Below are positions 16,001 to 23,871 of a DNA stretch of 35,667 nucleotides, one piece after another. The stretch is taken from positions 548 to 36,214 of IMG/VR virus record IMGVR_UViG_3300030118_006072. One strand, given 5' to 3'. Source of the stretch: a virus. The translations under genes were made by a program, and so were the position numbers. How positions within the stretch are numbered: the stretch's first letter is position 1; each line of letters opens with the position of its first letter. Under the pieces are notes generated by a model that saw nothing but the letters and a program-made list of their open reading frames with translations, ran no database searches and had not been told where the DNA came from.

Positions 16001-17840
16001 CTTCGATATCTTTAAGTATGGTTTGTAAATTGGTGTATTCATCACGTTGCTTTTTAAGCTCATCTTGCATTTTTTGAAGAGTCATTACATCGTCTTCTTT
16101 TACAATAGGATTTTCTAAGAGTTTATCTCTTTGATCATTGAGAGCTTTTAAAACTATTTCAAACTGACCTGCTTCAAAAGTATTTGCTTTTAAAAATCTG
16201 CCTTCTTTTTGGAAAAGTTTTAACATTTCTATTTGCTTGTCTATTACCTTAACTCTTTCCTCATTACTATCAGCTAATATTTTTTTATAAATCTTTATAA
16301 ATTCCATATCATCTGTGCTAAATATCGGCTCTTCTTTTTTTCTTCCTTCTAATATTCCTTGATAGTAGTCTTCTAAGTCTGCCTGATCTTTTCTTACCTT
16401 TATAACTTGTTGTATCTTAGTTACTAGGTTTGCTAAGTATCTTATATTCCTACTTCCTGCTTCAAAGGCAGCTTTATCGGCTTTTGTTTGTTCGCCTGTA
16501 GCAGACACATTTTCAAGGATTTCTTCTCTAGCTTTTAGCAACGCTCCAGTTAAATCTCCTATTGCATCTTCCATTGATTCTGTATTTTCAATGTCAAACA
16601 AACCACCTTCTCCAGCAAATGCTTTTTCTATACTACTCAATGACTCGCCTAACTCATCTTTCAAGAATGAATTCATTTTTTGCATTTGCTCCATTCCAGT
16701 TCCAATGCCACCGAAATCCATAAACATAAATTCATCAAAATCGCCTAAGTCAAACAATTCTTTTCTTAAATCTTTAACATCACTAGCTAAGTTTGCAATT
16801 TTCTCTATTGAATCTTCTGTATTTAATATAATTTTAAATCCTGCTAGTTTCTGTGCTTCTACTCCTAATTCTTCCATTTCTCTAACTAAAGTTGCAAGTG
16901 GACTTTCATTTATTTCCTTAAAAAATCTACCTAATTCATTAGCTAAATTAGTAATTACACCCATTGTGGCTTCAGCAGCTGGCATCAAGAGATTACCAAG
17001 ATCAGCTTGCATTCTTTGGGTAGCATCCTGCATATTAGAAAGCCTCCCTACGTAGGTATCTGCCATCGCTTCTGTTGCGCCCTGTATACCTATAAGAGGA
17101 TCTCTCATTGCTCCTATTAATGCTTTTCTAAATTCTGGCAATGTGAGTTTTGATATATCGTCTACTTTAGCAAATGCTTTTACAAGATTAAGCACACCTC
17201 TTTCCCGAAGTATATCAGCAGCACCTGCTCCTCCTGCGAATGCTCTACCAAATGCATTTGCTGCTTCAGTTGCGTTTGTACCCATAAATGCAGCAAGGTC
17301 TGTAATTTCAGTTAATAATTCTCTTGAATCTGCACCAAACGCTTTTAATTGAGCTCCAGCATTAACTATATCGTCTAAAGCAAATGGAGTCTTTGCAGCT
17401 TGTGCATTAAATTGCTCAAATGCCGCCTTACCTTCACCTATCGAACCAAATAATTGTGTTAATCTAACTTGTAAGGATTGAAATTTAGCAGCTTGATTTA
17501 CTGCTGCTTTTGTTACATTAGCTATAGGTCTAGTAATTAATCCAAATGCAAAACTAGTAAGAAGAATTTTATTTCTTAAAAGGGCAGATGAAGCCAATAA
17601 TCCATCAAATCCCTTTTTGCCTTCTCTATTTGCTTTTGTTACACGCTGTTGTGCTTTTTCTTGTTTTTGCGCATTTTTAACTGCTTGTTGTTGCACTTTG
17701 TCATACTTTATTGCTTGCTGAGTTGCTATATCTGTTTGATTTTGCAACTTATTTTTTGCATTAGCAAGATTATGTATAGCTTTAGTTAATTGTGGTGCGC
17801 CTTTTTGCGTGAACTCAACTGTTATTTTTTGCTTTGGCAT
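13056..17840 (-). CDS. Tail tape measure protein
   Basis: A 1594-residue protein with the hallmarks of a tape measure. It has an N-terminal Lys/Gln-rich coiled coil (about 20-75) and a hydrophobic stretch (about 90-120). The conserved core is FGSIGEGKAAFEQFNAQAAK with TPFALDDIVNAGAQLKAFG at about 135-190. Very long helical coiled-coil regions follow, and the C-terminus carries GGLVGGQRHSQGGTIIEAEQ followed by GEFVM, usual in the family. It fixes tail length during assembly and may later leave the tail with the DNA. By the general rule of about 0.15 nm per residue, a tail of roughly 240 nm is expected. It overlaps the T-frame chaperone by 26 bases and is coupled to the hub by TAATG. Confidence 0.95.
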   Translation of the reverse strand: MPKQKITVEFTQKGAPQLTKAIHNLANAKNKLQNQTDIATQQAIKYDKVQQQAVKNAQKQEKAQQRVTKANREGKKGFDGLLASSALLRNKILLTSFAFGLITRPIANVTKAAVNQAAKFQSLQVRLTQLFGSIGEGKAAFEQFNAQAAKTPFALDDIVNAGAQLKAFGADSRELLTEITDLAAFMGTNATEAANAFGRAFAGGAGAADILRERGVLNLVKAFAKVDDISKLTLPEFRKALIGAMRDPLIGIQGATEAMADTYVGRLSNMQDATQRMQADLGNLLMPAAEATMGVITNLANELGRFFKEINESPLATLVREMEELGVEAQKLAGFKIILNTEDSIEKIANLASDVKDLRKELFDLGDFDEFMFMDFGGIGTGMEQMQKMNSFLKDELGESLSSIEKAFAGEGGLFDIENTESMEDAIGDLTGALLKAREEILENVSATGEQTKADKAAFEAGSRNIRYLANLVTKIQQVIKVRKDQADLEDYYQGILEGRKKEEPIFSTDDMEFIKIYKKILADSNEERVKVIDKQIEMLKLFQKEGRFLKANTFEAGQFEIVLKALNDQRDKLLENPIVKEDDVMTLQKMQDELKKQRDEYTNLQTILKDIEDSGFYDENNIPEHLRKLTDGTKKLNEENQKLEDRLTNLYKGTKKSQKEAIQSNIDFLVSNKNNKKMLDSVGMTIDDVDAAIKKYTDDLNKLSGVLELQSYPEFLASIKKQALEFKNSSNNMDTLIKNYALLDEVYKNYIKTQMLGLQTTDDVNKEIALGVIELQNFEDMQKHVEGMYHGMNDMQKKVAESLGFLSDEFKAMNNIGVEETFGNIEQKLESLFQASTKGTVAGFMGDFSEYRKLRSELELQMEATDLTSDKKQELADRIKVLDAGYEILNKQYSDYVNNLHVGGRAQARLTKFMEKHNKISDTGLKAQRDELVAYKASINAIDDQAISTQALTDEKRNAERAILEFDAAQGDTDAAFKLYIMNTEDALAAEKLSKQFKEDLIRDYPVLAEFLGYTAQGYAYYVSQLQLANQKEEESLRNKMHLIRTDVDQARNLGLLGDTYEEFKTNLETQVATRDHLIAKTIKLRAEEGKLYDEMVKSGKIKSVEALTDEKRMANMTSLELLMDRIQKQRREETQTQNDLIALRQQEIDGYNTLYSQGVEMGIIKADVLEIDKNVLATQTELQAMIDEVKFTEMDRIRALQKLLSTSKDLNLTEEQKAIIYEKLNDRYFDIIESEQELIDSRQRLADLDPMDALDVPDTSGFLAKHSGAFSSQIDTLRDARKAYLEEATELGKPFDEIQAKLADFDAAIEEFEIKDKALAIAGGLLDITEMFTDTLAMFVDAYQEKVEKAYQADLERLKLSERYTKANAADQKKMEKQIAEDHADERTKAFNYQKAISLSEVAVSTGRAMMEAYATFWATGGQPWISLIAAFGAAQAGFIAAQQPPSYEYGGLVGGQRHSQGGTIIEAEQGEFVMSRQAVQAMGVENMKKINNLAMDIRDARPFIGLGSIGSSMAVRQGLLEGRYGSGGLVGMSRYGKGGLIQGMQNNEMPKSEPTNIVINFEGNILSDDFIIDEAIPKIREAIRRGDNILE

Positions 17841-18180
17841 GTGCTTCTTTCTCTTTTTTATTTAGGGCTGATTTTATTATAAATACTTTTTTTATCCACT
17901 CTACTGGTTGATCCTCGTAAGTTCCTGGGTAAGGTTGTATGCCAAACTCTTTGCAATAGAAATACCTCTCTATATCAGTTTGTGATTCAGGGCAATATAT
18001 AGCTTTACTACATGCAAAAAAAGGTAATTGTGTCTTTACTGATTGTACTACATCAAATTCTTTTTTTGTTTCACTATTTAACGCTATAGTTTCTTCTATA
18101 ATTAAATCTATTATATGCCAAACATCCTCATCGCAAGTAAACCTTACATTTGGTCTAGTGCCATTTATAAATATAGGCAC
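17815..18180 (-). CDS. Tail assembly chaperone, T part (made by -1 frameshift)
   Basis: The reading frame is open from its stop upstream to beyond the slippery site at 18267, without any ribosome-binding site of its own. The GTG at 18180 is only the first possible start and is probably not used. In the fused reading it adds about 150 residues to the G part, giving a G-T fusion of about 254 residues, as with lambda gpG/gpGT. The segment just after the shift reads ILIDDWVGGFYSDSYPYDAL, which looks like real protein. It would coat the tape measure and recruit tail tube subunits. It lies between the major tail protein and the tape measure, the canonical place. Confidence 0.8.
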   Translation of the reverse strand: MPIFINGTRPNVRFTCDEDVWHIIDLIIEETIALNSETKKEFDVVQSVKTQLPFFACSKAIYCPESQTDIERYFYCKEFGIQPYPGTYEDQPVEWIKKVFIIKSALNKKEKEAHAKAKNNS

Positions 18181-18214
18181 TAGAGCATCATATGGATACG
18201 AGTCGGAATAAAAC

Positions 18215-18273
18215 CCTCCGACCCAATCATCTATTAAGATGTTGAGTTCGAGTCGGAGGTCACTTCGTTTCCC
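18215..18273 (-). promoter_or_regulatory. Programmed -1 frameshift signal
   Basis: The heptamer GGGAAAC (18273 down to 18267) is read G-GGA-AAC in the G frame, a perfect X-XXY-YYZ slippery site differing only in the last base from lambda's GGGAAAG. Seven bases later CCTCCGAC (18259 down to 18252) can pair with GTCGGAGG (18222 down to 18215), a perfect 8-bp stem with a 29-base loop. The -1 frame is open through to 17815. Confidence 0.85.
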
Positions 18274-18578
18274 CCAAATGTAGCTTTTAATATTTCAGAA
18301 AAGAAATCATTCCTTTCTATCATATCAAGCTGATCTATTACTTCATCAGTTGGTGCTCCATTTGGATTTGTTGCAAACTTTTTGAAATCCCCACCTACTA
18401 TAAGTTCTCTCATCCAACGAGTTATCATAGCTTGTGGGGCTTTCATGTCAACTTTTTGCCAATTACCATCCTTATCTTCAACGTGATTGTATTCTATGTT
18501 ATCTGAAATACTATCTTTCATATCTCTGGTAATTTCTTTAAGTTTTAGTTTACGTCCTGTACTTAGTTTTATTTCCAT
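18234..18578 (-). CDS. Tail assembly chaperone, G part
   Basis: A 114-residue acidic/basic protein of the size and position of gpG-like chaperones, between the major tail protein and the tape measure. It contains a helical region (TRWMRELIVGGDFKKFATNP; IDQLDMIERNDFFSEILKAT) and ends in a Ser-rich tail (TSDSNSTS). The codons at residues 102-104 contain the slippery heptamer G-GGA-AAC, so a fraction of ribosomes would move to the -1 frame. The ribosome-binding site is GAGGA before the ATG. No family name can be assigned beyond context and the frameshift signal. Confidence 0.75.
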   Translation of the reverse strand: MEIKLSTGRKLKLKEITRDMKDSISDNIEYNHVEDKDGNWQKVDMKAPQAMITRWMRELIVGGDFKKFATNPNGAPTDEVIDQLDMIERNDFFSEILKATFGGNEVTSDSNSTS

Positions 18579-18602
18579 TTTTTTATCCTCTATTGTTTAT
18601 TG

Positions 18603-19610
18603 TTATGCTGCGTTATCAAAAGTAATTATAGCTGTGTCAGCTGCATCTCTAGATGCTTTACCACTTACATCTAACATCATTATATCGCCTTCGCTATAAG
18701 CTACGTTTGTGAGTACGCCATTATCTATGTCAATCCCAAATGCACCTGAGTTAGTAAATTGAAACATATCTGCAGCTGTAGCAGCTGTTTGTGTATCAAA
18801 TGAATTTACTAAATCTTTAGTGTTATTATCGTATTTAACTTGAGTATCAAATGTTACAGCAAACTCTGTTCCTCTTACCATTTGCTCATATCCTGTTGAC
18901 TTAGCACCTACTCCTAAAACAGGATTGTCTAGAGTTACTGAAAAACTATTCATAATAACTTCTTGTCCTGCTACTAAATGAGCTGATGATGTTCCAAGAA
19001 ATGAATCTGTGGAGTTCGAGTATTTGTTACCCCCAATGCTAGCTGCATTATCTAATGTTGGAATCATACCACTAACTAGCGTTGCAGAGAACTTTAATCT
19101 TCCCGAATCTGTTCCTGTATCTGCTGATAATGTAAAATTACTTACCATCATACCTGGGAATATTAAATGTCTTGCTTTTGCTGGGCTAGTAAGATCAGGT
19201 GCAGCTATAACTATAGTTAATGTTCTGCATTCTGTATCTGTGTAGCTTGTACCATATATAACTTCAGGTGGTGTATACGTTGCTGCTAGAGTAATGTCTG
19301 TAGAAGTATCTGTATGAGCACAGATGTTTTGCAATAATGCTTTATGACCTACATCATTGTGCATAACCCCTGATAATGATAATTCAACAGTTCTTAGTTT
19401 ATTATCTTGAAAGAAGTCATCATCTCTCAAAAATCTACCACCTGTTCTAACATCAAGTGCTTGATTAACATTTAATGATGGGTAACTAACACTATCAACA
19501 TTTAGTGCATACATACCTGAAGCAGCAGCTGCACTTGTACCTGCTGTACCTTCTGCTATTACCCAACACGAAAAGTCTTTTGGACTAAAATTTGCGCCAT
19601 CTTTTGCCAT
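18603..19610 (-). CDS. Major tail (tube) protein
   Basis: A 335-residue Ala/Thr/Ser-rich, beta-rich protein that lies just upstream of the G/GT chaperone pair, as the tube protein does in most siphophages. The typical features are an N-terminal segment with VDSVSYPSLNV, repeated strand motifs (FTLSADTGTDSGRLKFSATL; MNSFSVTLDNPV) and few cysteines. It polymerises around the tape measure to form the tail tube. The ribosome-binding site is AAGGAG. At 335 residues it is longer than minimal tube proteins (about 150-250), so an extra domain near residues 250-335 is possible. Confidence 0.75.
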   Translation of the reverse strand: MAKDGANFSPKDFSCWVIAEGTAGTSAAAASGMYALNVDSVSYPSLNVNQALDVRTGGRFLRDDDFFQDNKLRTVELSLSGVMHNDVGHKALLQNICAHTDTSTDITLAATYTPPEVIYGTSYTDTECRTLTIVIAAPDLTSPAKARHLIFPGMMVSNFTLSADTGTDSGRLKFSATLVSGMIPTLDNAASIGGNKYSNSTDSFLGTSSAHLVAGQEVIMNSFSVTLDNPVLGVGAKSTGYEQMVRGTEFAVTFDTQVKYDNNTKDLVNSFDTQTAATAADMFQFTNSGAFGIDIDNGVLTNVAYSEGDIMMLDVSGKASRDAADTAIITFDNAA

Positions 19611-19822
19611 TATTTAGCTCCTTTCTTTGCAGAAGATTTATTAACTGCATTTAAAGAAGAACCCTCTGCTTTAACTTCTTTAACGAGTGATTTATACTCA
19701 CTTGGAATAGCATCAACTTCAACGGTTTTACCGTCATTTAGAGCTTCCCAAGTCTTCACGTCCCAACCATGAACTTTGTAATCTCTAGGTAAAGTTCTTA
19801 GTGTGTTTATCTTGATTTTCAT
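19610..19822 (-). CDS. Hypothetical protein in neck/tail cluster (70 aa)
   Basis: A small protein with a basic, serine-rich tail (NKSSAKKGAK) and a compact N-terminal part (TLPRDYKVHGWDVKTWEALN). It has a very strong ribosome-binding site (AAGGAGGG) and sits between a tail-completion-like gene and the major tail protein. A virion or assembly role is inferred from context only. It resembles the 62-residue protein at 29150-29338 in layout (short fold then Lys-rich tail), which may be convergent. Confidence 0.55.
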   Translation of the reverse strand: MKIKINTLRTLPRDYKVHGWDVKTWEALNDGKTVEVDAIPSEYKSLVKEVKAEGSSLNAVNKSSAKKGAK

Positions 19823-19834
19823 GTATATCCCTCC

Positions 19835-20272
19835 TTATGAGATATTTCCTGTGTGTTGACCTTTCCAAACGAGTAATACCACATACTCGTTTTCTTCTTC
19901 TAAAGCATTGAGTTCTGTTGCTTCTATTTTGCAATTAAATAGATTGCTAGAATCACTAAGTGTTGTAGCTCTATTATTTTGCACTAATGCTTCAATTCTT
20001 GACGTATATCTTAACACATGTTCTAGTGCAGATATATTTATATTTTTATCTAAAAAGTAATAAAACATATTTATTGTATACTCTTTAGTTTCTCCATGTG
20101 TAAGCATCTCTACTAACTCGCTACCCACAGGATCTAATCTTATATATTGACTGCCTTGTGGTCTAGTTTCATGACCAACGTAAACTGGCACAGATCCGCC
20201 AAACTCATTTCTAAATATGTTTTTAATTTTATTTAATATCTTAGTATATGTATCTTCAGGTGTAATAGCCAT
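19835..20272 (-). CDS. Putative tail terminator/completion protein
   Basis: A 145-residue mixed alpha/beta protein in the position, between the head-tail adaptor and the major tail protein, that usually holds the tail terminator (gpU-like). Its start, YTKILNKIKNIFRNEF, then a short strand (VPVYVGHE) and a C-terminal strand (EEENEYVVLLVWKG) fit the small tail completion fold. It would cap the tail tube and join it to the head. No sequence motif proves this. Confidence 0.55.
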   Translation of the reverse strand: MAITPEDTYTKILNKIKNIFRNEFGGSVPVYVGHETRPQGSQYIRLDPVGSELVEMLTHGETKEYTINMFYYFLDKNINISALEHVLRYTSRIEALVQNNRATTLSDSSNLFNCKIEATELNALEEENEYVVLLVWKGQHTGNIS

Positions 20273-21465
20273 TAATATCCTCTATGCCTTGTCATTTTAA
20301 TTCCTGATATATCTGAAACGTCTGTTTCTTCATTTATACCTCTTACTTCAACTTCCCATTCATCGTTTAAAGTAGCTATGTCTGAGTCTGAATCACCTGC
20401 AAAACGTATTTGGATTCCATAAGCTAATAACTGATAATCCCCCGTAATAATAACATTTTCTCTAACCTTATTTGATTTCAACTTTTCTGAATCTTTTATA
20501 AAAGCATCAAACTTACAAGTTCCCAATACTCCAGGGGTTGTAATTACCACTTTTATTAAATCAAAGTCTACACTTCTTGCTGTACCTTTAAGATCTACTG
20601 GTCTTAAACTTCCGTCTGTATACTGAACATCTCTAACAACGCCTTTTGATGCATCTCCAGTATTTTGAAACCCTAAAGATGCTCTGCCTGTATTAAGTAG
20701 CTCTATATTCTTTTCAAATTCTGCTTCTATAGATTCTAAAACTTCAGAGGTTGGATTATTGGTTCTAATCATAAATGCTGCAGCTATTAAGGCAGTTGTT
20801 CGGATTATAATATAATCAAACTCACCTGCGCTATTCTTCCATTGTGATTTAGGAAGTTTAGGATCTAACCTAGAATCAAGATACCTACTTGCATCTGTTA
20901 TAAATTGAGCTACCATTGCATTAAAATTCTCACCAACTTCTACTAAAGAGTCCGCTGGGTTAGAGTCATACTTTAATATTATAAAATCATTGTCAGCATC
21001 GTACAAATTATCGCCACTTGCAGCTGGTTGAAAATGTAAAAATATATCTGCGCCACTATCATGCGTTGTGGCAGTTGTACCTAAAACTCCTCTTACTACA
21101 GTTAAAGTATCAGTACTTGCATTATTCGCAGCTTCTACATACATAATTTCATCGTCTACTTTTATAAAAGTATCTGCTGTAAAATTAGTATGTAAAGTAA
21201 TATCCATTGTTACATCTGTAGCAGAAAGCGATTCTCCACAATCATCAACTTTAGTTGTTCCAATAGTTTGATTTCCTGATTGTTGAGATTTTCCATCAAT
21301 AAATAATTGAGTCATTAAACCTGAGTCATAAGCTACATAGTAAGTGTCCCCACTTATAGTTTCAGTTGTCCAACCATATATTGGAGTTTTTTGATCATAC
21401 TCATCAAGCTGTGGAAATACTCTTTTTAATTGTTTATGTGTACAATATCTTGGTGCTGATGCCAT
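20272..21465 (-). CDS. Head-tail adaptor protein with inserted beta module
   Basis: A 397-residue protein. The middle section, MVAQFITDASRYLDSRLDPK followed by an aliphatic helix (IIIRTTALIAAAFMIRTNNP), matches gp6-like head-tail connectors that form the ring below the portal. Residues 95-142 carry a beta module (IKVDDEIMYV ... LTVVRGVLGTT ... H) also present in the 527-residue protein encoded at 22280-23863. The C-terminal part is beta-rich (VKVVIT-like strands, FKDAF). It has a GAGGT ribosome-binding site and is the gene just above the tail terminator. Confidence 0.65.
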   Translation of the reverse strand: MASAPRYCTHKQLKRVFPQLDEYDQKTPIYGWTTETISGDTYYVAYDSGLMTQLFIDGKSQQSGNQTIGTTKVDDCGESLSATDVTMDITLHTNFTADTFIKVDDEIMYVEAANNASTDTLTVVRGVLGTTATTHDSGADIFLHFQPAASGDNLYDADNDFIILKYDSNPADSLVEVGENFNAMVAQFITDASRYLDSRLDPKLPKSQWKNSAGEFDYIIIRTTALIAAAFMIRTNNPTSEVLESIEAEFEKNIELLNTGRASLGFQNTGDASKGVVRDVQYTDGSLRPVDLKGTARSVDFDLIKVVITTPGVLGTCKFDAFIKDSEKLKSNKVRENVIITGDYQLLAYGIQIRFAGDSDSDIATLNDEWEVEVRGINEETDVSDISGIKMTRHRGY

Positions 21466-21710
21466 TATTTACCTCTCATTTTTCTTCTTACTTTTTTAGA
21501 GTATTTCGCTCTTTGTTTGCCAGCTTTAGTTGCTTTTCTTTTTTTTCTATTTTCGTATGCCTTTTGGCTAGGAGTAAGGCTATCCCTAACAGATTTAGGT
21601 AAGTATCTTCCACGCTTACTCTTAGGCTTCTTTTTATCTTTAGGGTTAACATAATCCCATTTTTGCTTAGTCCATTTCTTTAAAGACTTTTGTGACTTTT
21701 TAAGTGCCAT
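21465..21710 (-). CDS. Small basic protein with GRYLP motif (81 aa)
   Basis: About 40% Lys/Arg. The core, W-x-W, then SKRGRYLPKSVRDSLTPSQK and AYENRKKRKATKAGKQ, matches a compact domain I know from marine phages and large algal viruses (GRYLP ... L-T-P-xQ-xA-xxNRxKRxxTKxGxQ). That domain has no firm biochemical role. The location in the neck region together with three other basic proteins suggests a virion or internal DNA-binding component. Translation is coupled to the previous gene (TAATG). Confidence 0.6.
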   Translation of the reverse strand: MALKKSQKSLKKWTKQKWDYVNPKDKKKPKSKRGRYLPKSVRDSLTPSQKAYENRKKRKATKAGKQRAKYSKKVRRKMRGK

Positions 21711-21916
21711 TACCTATAGCCTCCACCTGCAGCTTTATATCTACGAGCAAGCATCTGTGCTTTACGAGCACTCCATTGACCTGCTCTACCTCCCTTTGTA
21801 CCTCTTTTAATAGCGTAGAACAACCTCTTCCTTAACGCAGGCTTTGTATAGTTTCCTGCTTCATTAACTCTACTTTTTGTTCTACGCTTTTTTGTTCTTC
21901 TTTTTTTTCTCGCCAT
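21710..21916 (-). CDS. Small basic protein with GQWSARKAQ motif (68 aa)
   Basis: The product starts MARKKRRTKKRRTKSR and then has VNEAGNYTKPALRKRLFYAI with GGRAGQWSARKAQMLARRYK, a domain widespread in marine phages and some giant viruses, function unknown. A longer reading starts at 22006, but the first 30 residues would lie inside the preceding gene. The ATG at 21916 sits two bases after that gene's stop, so I chose it. The extreme basicity suggests DNA binding or packing inside the capsid or neck. Confidence 0.65.
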   Translation of the reverse strand: MARKKRRTKKRRTKSRVNEAGNYTKPALRKRLFYAIKRGTKGGRAGQWSARKAQMLARRYKAAGGGYR

Positions 21917-21917
21917 A

Positions 21918-22178
21918 TTACCATGCCTTGCAAGACCAATATCTTGCTTTAGTTTTTGGGCCAGGATTTGCACAATTATGCCTAGCTCTAAATGATTTTC
22001 TTGCACTTTTATTTCTTTTTCTAATTTTCATATTAGGGTCACCAAAGGTTACTCTTTTTACTTTTCCTGATCTAGTCTTTACAAAGACTTGAGATTTTTT
22101 TCTTCCATAACCTGGCTGTCCCCTTCTAATACGAGAGGGCTTATTCAATCTAACTGATTTACCTTTGAATTTTGCCAC
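21918..22178 (-). CDS. Small basic protein with RKSFRARHNC motif (86 aa)
   Basis: It has a basic N-terminus and the conserved C-terminal block VTFGDPNMKIRKRN, RKSFRARHNC and ARYWSCKAW. The His and two Cys could bind zinc. This block is recurrent in marine phage and algal-virus proteins with no assigned function. It starts with GTG at 22178, one base after the stop of the 26-residue peptide gene, so translation is probably coupled. It lies in the cluster of basic proteins between the structural protein at 22280 and the head-tail adaptor. Confidence 0.65.
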   Translation of the reverse strand: MAKFKGKSVRLNKPSRIRRGQPGYGRKKSQVFVKTRSGKVKRVTFGDPNMKIRKRNKSARKSFRARHNCANPGPKTKARYWSCKAW

Positions 22179-22179
22179 G

Positions 22180-22260
22180 TCACTTTTTCTTTCTTTTATA
22201 CTTCATCTTTTTAGATTTTTTCTTCTTGCCTTTTTTCTTATACATCTTGCCATATGCCAT
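22180..22260 (-). CDS. Tiny lysine-rich peptide (26 aa)
   Basis: The product MAYGKMYKKKGKKKKSKKMK plus six more residues is nearly all Lys. It has a proper AGGAG ribosome-binding site and sits immediately before the GTG start of the 86-residue basic protein, in line with the other small basic genes. Similar mini-peptides are known at the front of basic clusters in marine phages (from general memory). It is supported by its ribosome-binding site and tight packing, but cannot be proved as translated from sequence alone. Confidence 0.45.
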   Translation of the reverse strand: MAYGKMYKKKGKKKKSKKMKYKRKKK

Positions 22261-22279
22261 GCCTATAATCTCCTATATT

Positions 22280-23863
22280 TTAATAAAAAACTAAAGTTCT
22301 TATTGTAGTATTTACTTTTGGATTTAAGCTCCTTGCATAAATCCTATCTACTATGTTTCCTTGAGCTCCCGTAGATTCACTTATCTCAGCATCTCCTCCT
22401 GCAAGAGCAGACCCTACGTTGACTGATATTTTCATTTCTGCATTAGGAGGACATCCATCAAAGCTTATTTCTCCTGTTTCATAATTTACCGAACCTGACC
22501 CACCATTAGCTCTAGTTAATGCACCTCTACCATCGTCAAATAAATATTCCTCAGTTATTGTTTTAGTAATATTTTTAAAATCCCTAGTTGTATCATCTTG
22601 CACGTCTGCTACTCTTGCAGTATCTTGAGTTACATTGAAATCACCTTGGCTAAATAAGTTTGTTCCTGTTGTTCCTGCATCTAGAGCTATCGCACTTGAA
22701 CTCTTGTTTGTATTTGATGTAAATCTTACATCACCATTAATAAGACCTACGCTTACATCTAAAACTGAATTGTCATTTATAGCAGTTTGTATTAATTTTA
22801 GTACAGAAGAATAAGTTACCGATGTGCCTGTTGTGATGTTAAGCTCTTGCTGTACACCACCATCTTGTGTTATTTTAAAATAATACTGAGTGCTAGCAGT
22901 CAAACCTGTTGATTCTGCTAATGTTTTTCCAGTTAATCCACATTCTTGAAATGCTCCAGCCGTGTAAAACCTTATAGCTATTGAACCTGGCACTATACCA
23001 TCTATATTTGCAGCTGTAGTATCTCCTGCTGAATTTCTTCCTTGTCCAAAAAATGATGAGCCTTTATAAGCTCCGTACTTATCTGTTTGCACAATCGTGT
23101 GATCATTAAATTCAACTAAATGATTTCCAAGAAAAAGATAAATATTTGAAGTGTTTGTATGAGAAGCAGCTGCGCTACCCAATTGTGCTCTTTTAACAGT
23201 TAAATTATTTCCTGATACAGCTGTAACTTCCATGACTTCGTTATCAATTCTAAAGAAATCTCCGACCATAAATAAATCGCCATCTCCTACTGCAATTGTG
23301 GTTACCACGCCATCGTGAGCACCATTTAAGTCTGTACCTATATCTACACCGACTTTACCAGAATCATAATCAGTAAGGCTAGAAACTAAAGTGTCTGATA
23401 TTTGAGTGTGATTTGCTGCACTTGTTACAGCTCCAGGGTCACTACTATTATCTCTTGTGTATGAAACAAATTTATTAGAAGGTAAAACAAAATGATCACC
23501 TGGAGGTAAAATTGTATTAAATGTAGTCCACCAAACAACTTCAGTCCCTGACTCTGTACTTGCAATTGTACCAGTTTTCTCGGTATCGGCAGTAGCATCA
23601 TACAATTGTGTTCTAATTGATATCTCAGCTGCTGCATTGCCTTCATTATGAATACATATAGTTTTTGCACCTTGAAGTTTATTTCTACCTTTAGTAGTAC
23701 CTAATTCTACTAATTGATAAAACTCACTTGATCCTCCATCAGGAGCAGCTCCATTATCTAATTCTTGTGTAAAGTCTAATACGTCATGATAGCTTGATGA
23801 TTTGCTAAAAGAGTATTTATTGCTCCCTGCTGCTAAATTTGTCGTTTGCGTGTAATTCTTCAT
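22280..23863 (-). CDS. Virion structural protein (527 aa)
   Basis: A beta-rich, Thr/Ser/Gly/Asp-rich protein without membrane segments. Residues 191-244 contain the module IDNEVMEVT ... LTVKRAQLGSA ... SHTN, the same fold-like unit as in the head-tail adaptor (its residues 95-142). The C-terminal part has fibre-like strands. It sits between fibre-like genes and the basic-protein cluster, so it is probably a virion protein: neck, head decoration or fibre base. The family is not recognised. The ribosome-binding site is AGGAG. Confidence 0.6.
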   Translation of the reverse strand: MKNYTQTTNLAAGSNKYSFSKSSSYHDVLDFTQELDNGAAPDGGSSEFYQLVELGTTKGRNKLQGAKTICIHNEGNAAAEISIRTQLYDATADTEKTGTIASTESGTEVVWWTTFNTILPPGDHFVLPSNKFVSYTRDNSSDPGAVTSAANHTQISDTLVSSLTDYDSGKVGVDIGTDLNGAHDGVVTTIAVGDGDLFMVGDFFRIDNEVMEVTAVSGNNLTVKRAQLGSAAASHTNTSNIYLFLGNHLVEFNDHTIVQTDKYGAYKGSSFFGQGRNSAGDTTAANIDGIVPGSIAIRFYTAGAFQECGLTGKTLAESTGLTASTQYYFKITQDGGVQQELNITTGTSVTYSSVLKLIQTAINDNSVLDVSVGLINGDVRFTSNTNKSSSAIALDAGTTGTNLFSQGDFNVTQDTARVADVQDDTTRDFKNITKTITEEYLFDDGRGALTRANGGSGSVNYETGEISFDGCPPNAEMKISVNVGSALAGGDAEISESTGAQGNIVDRIYARSLNPKVNTTIRTLVFY

Positions 23864-23871
23864 TTTATCTC

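Noticed and set aside
21917-22006. Thirty-residue extension of the 68-residue basic protein
   Set aside because: It lies in another frame of the 86-residue gene and lacks the basic composition of the domain; ATG 21916 follows the upstream stop directly.
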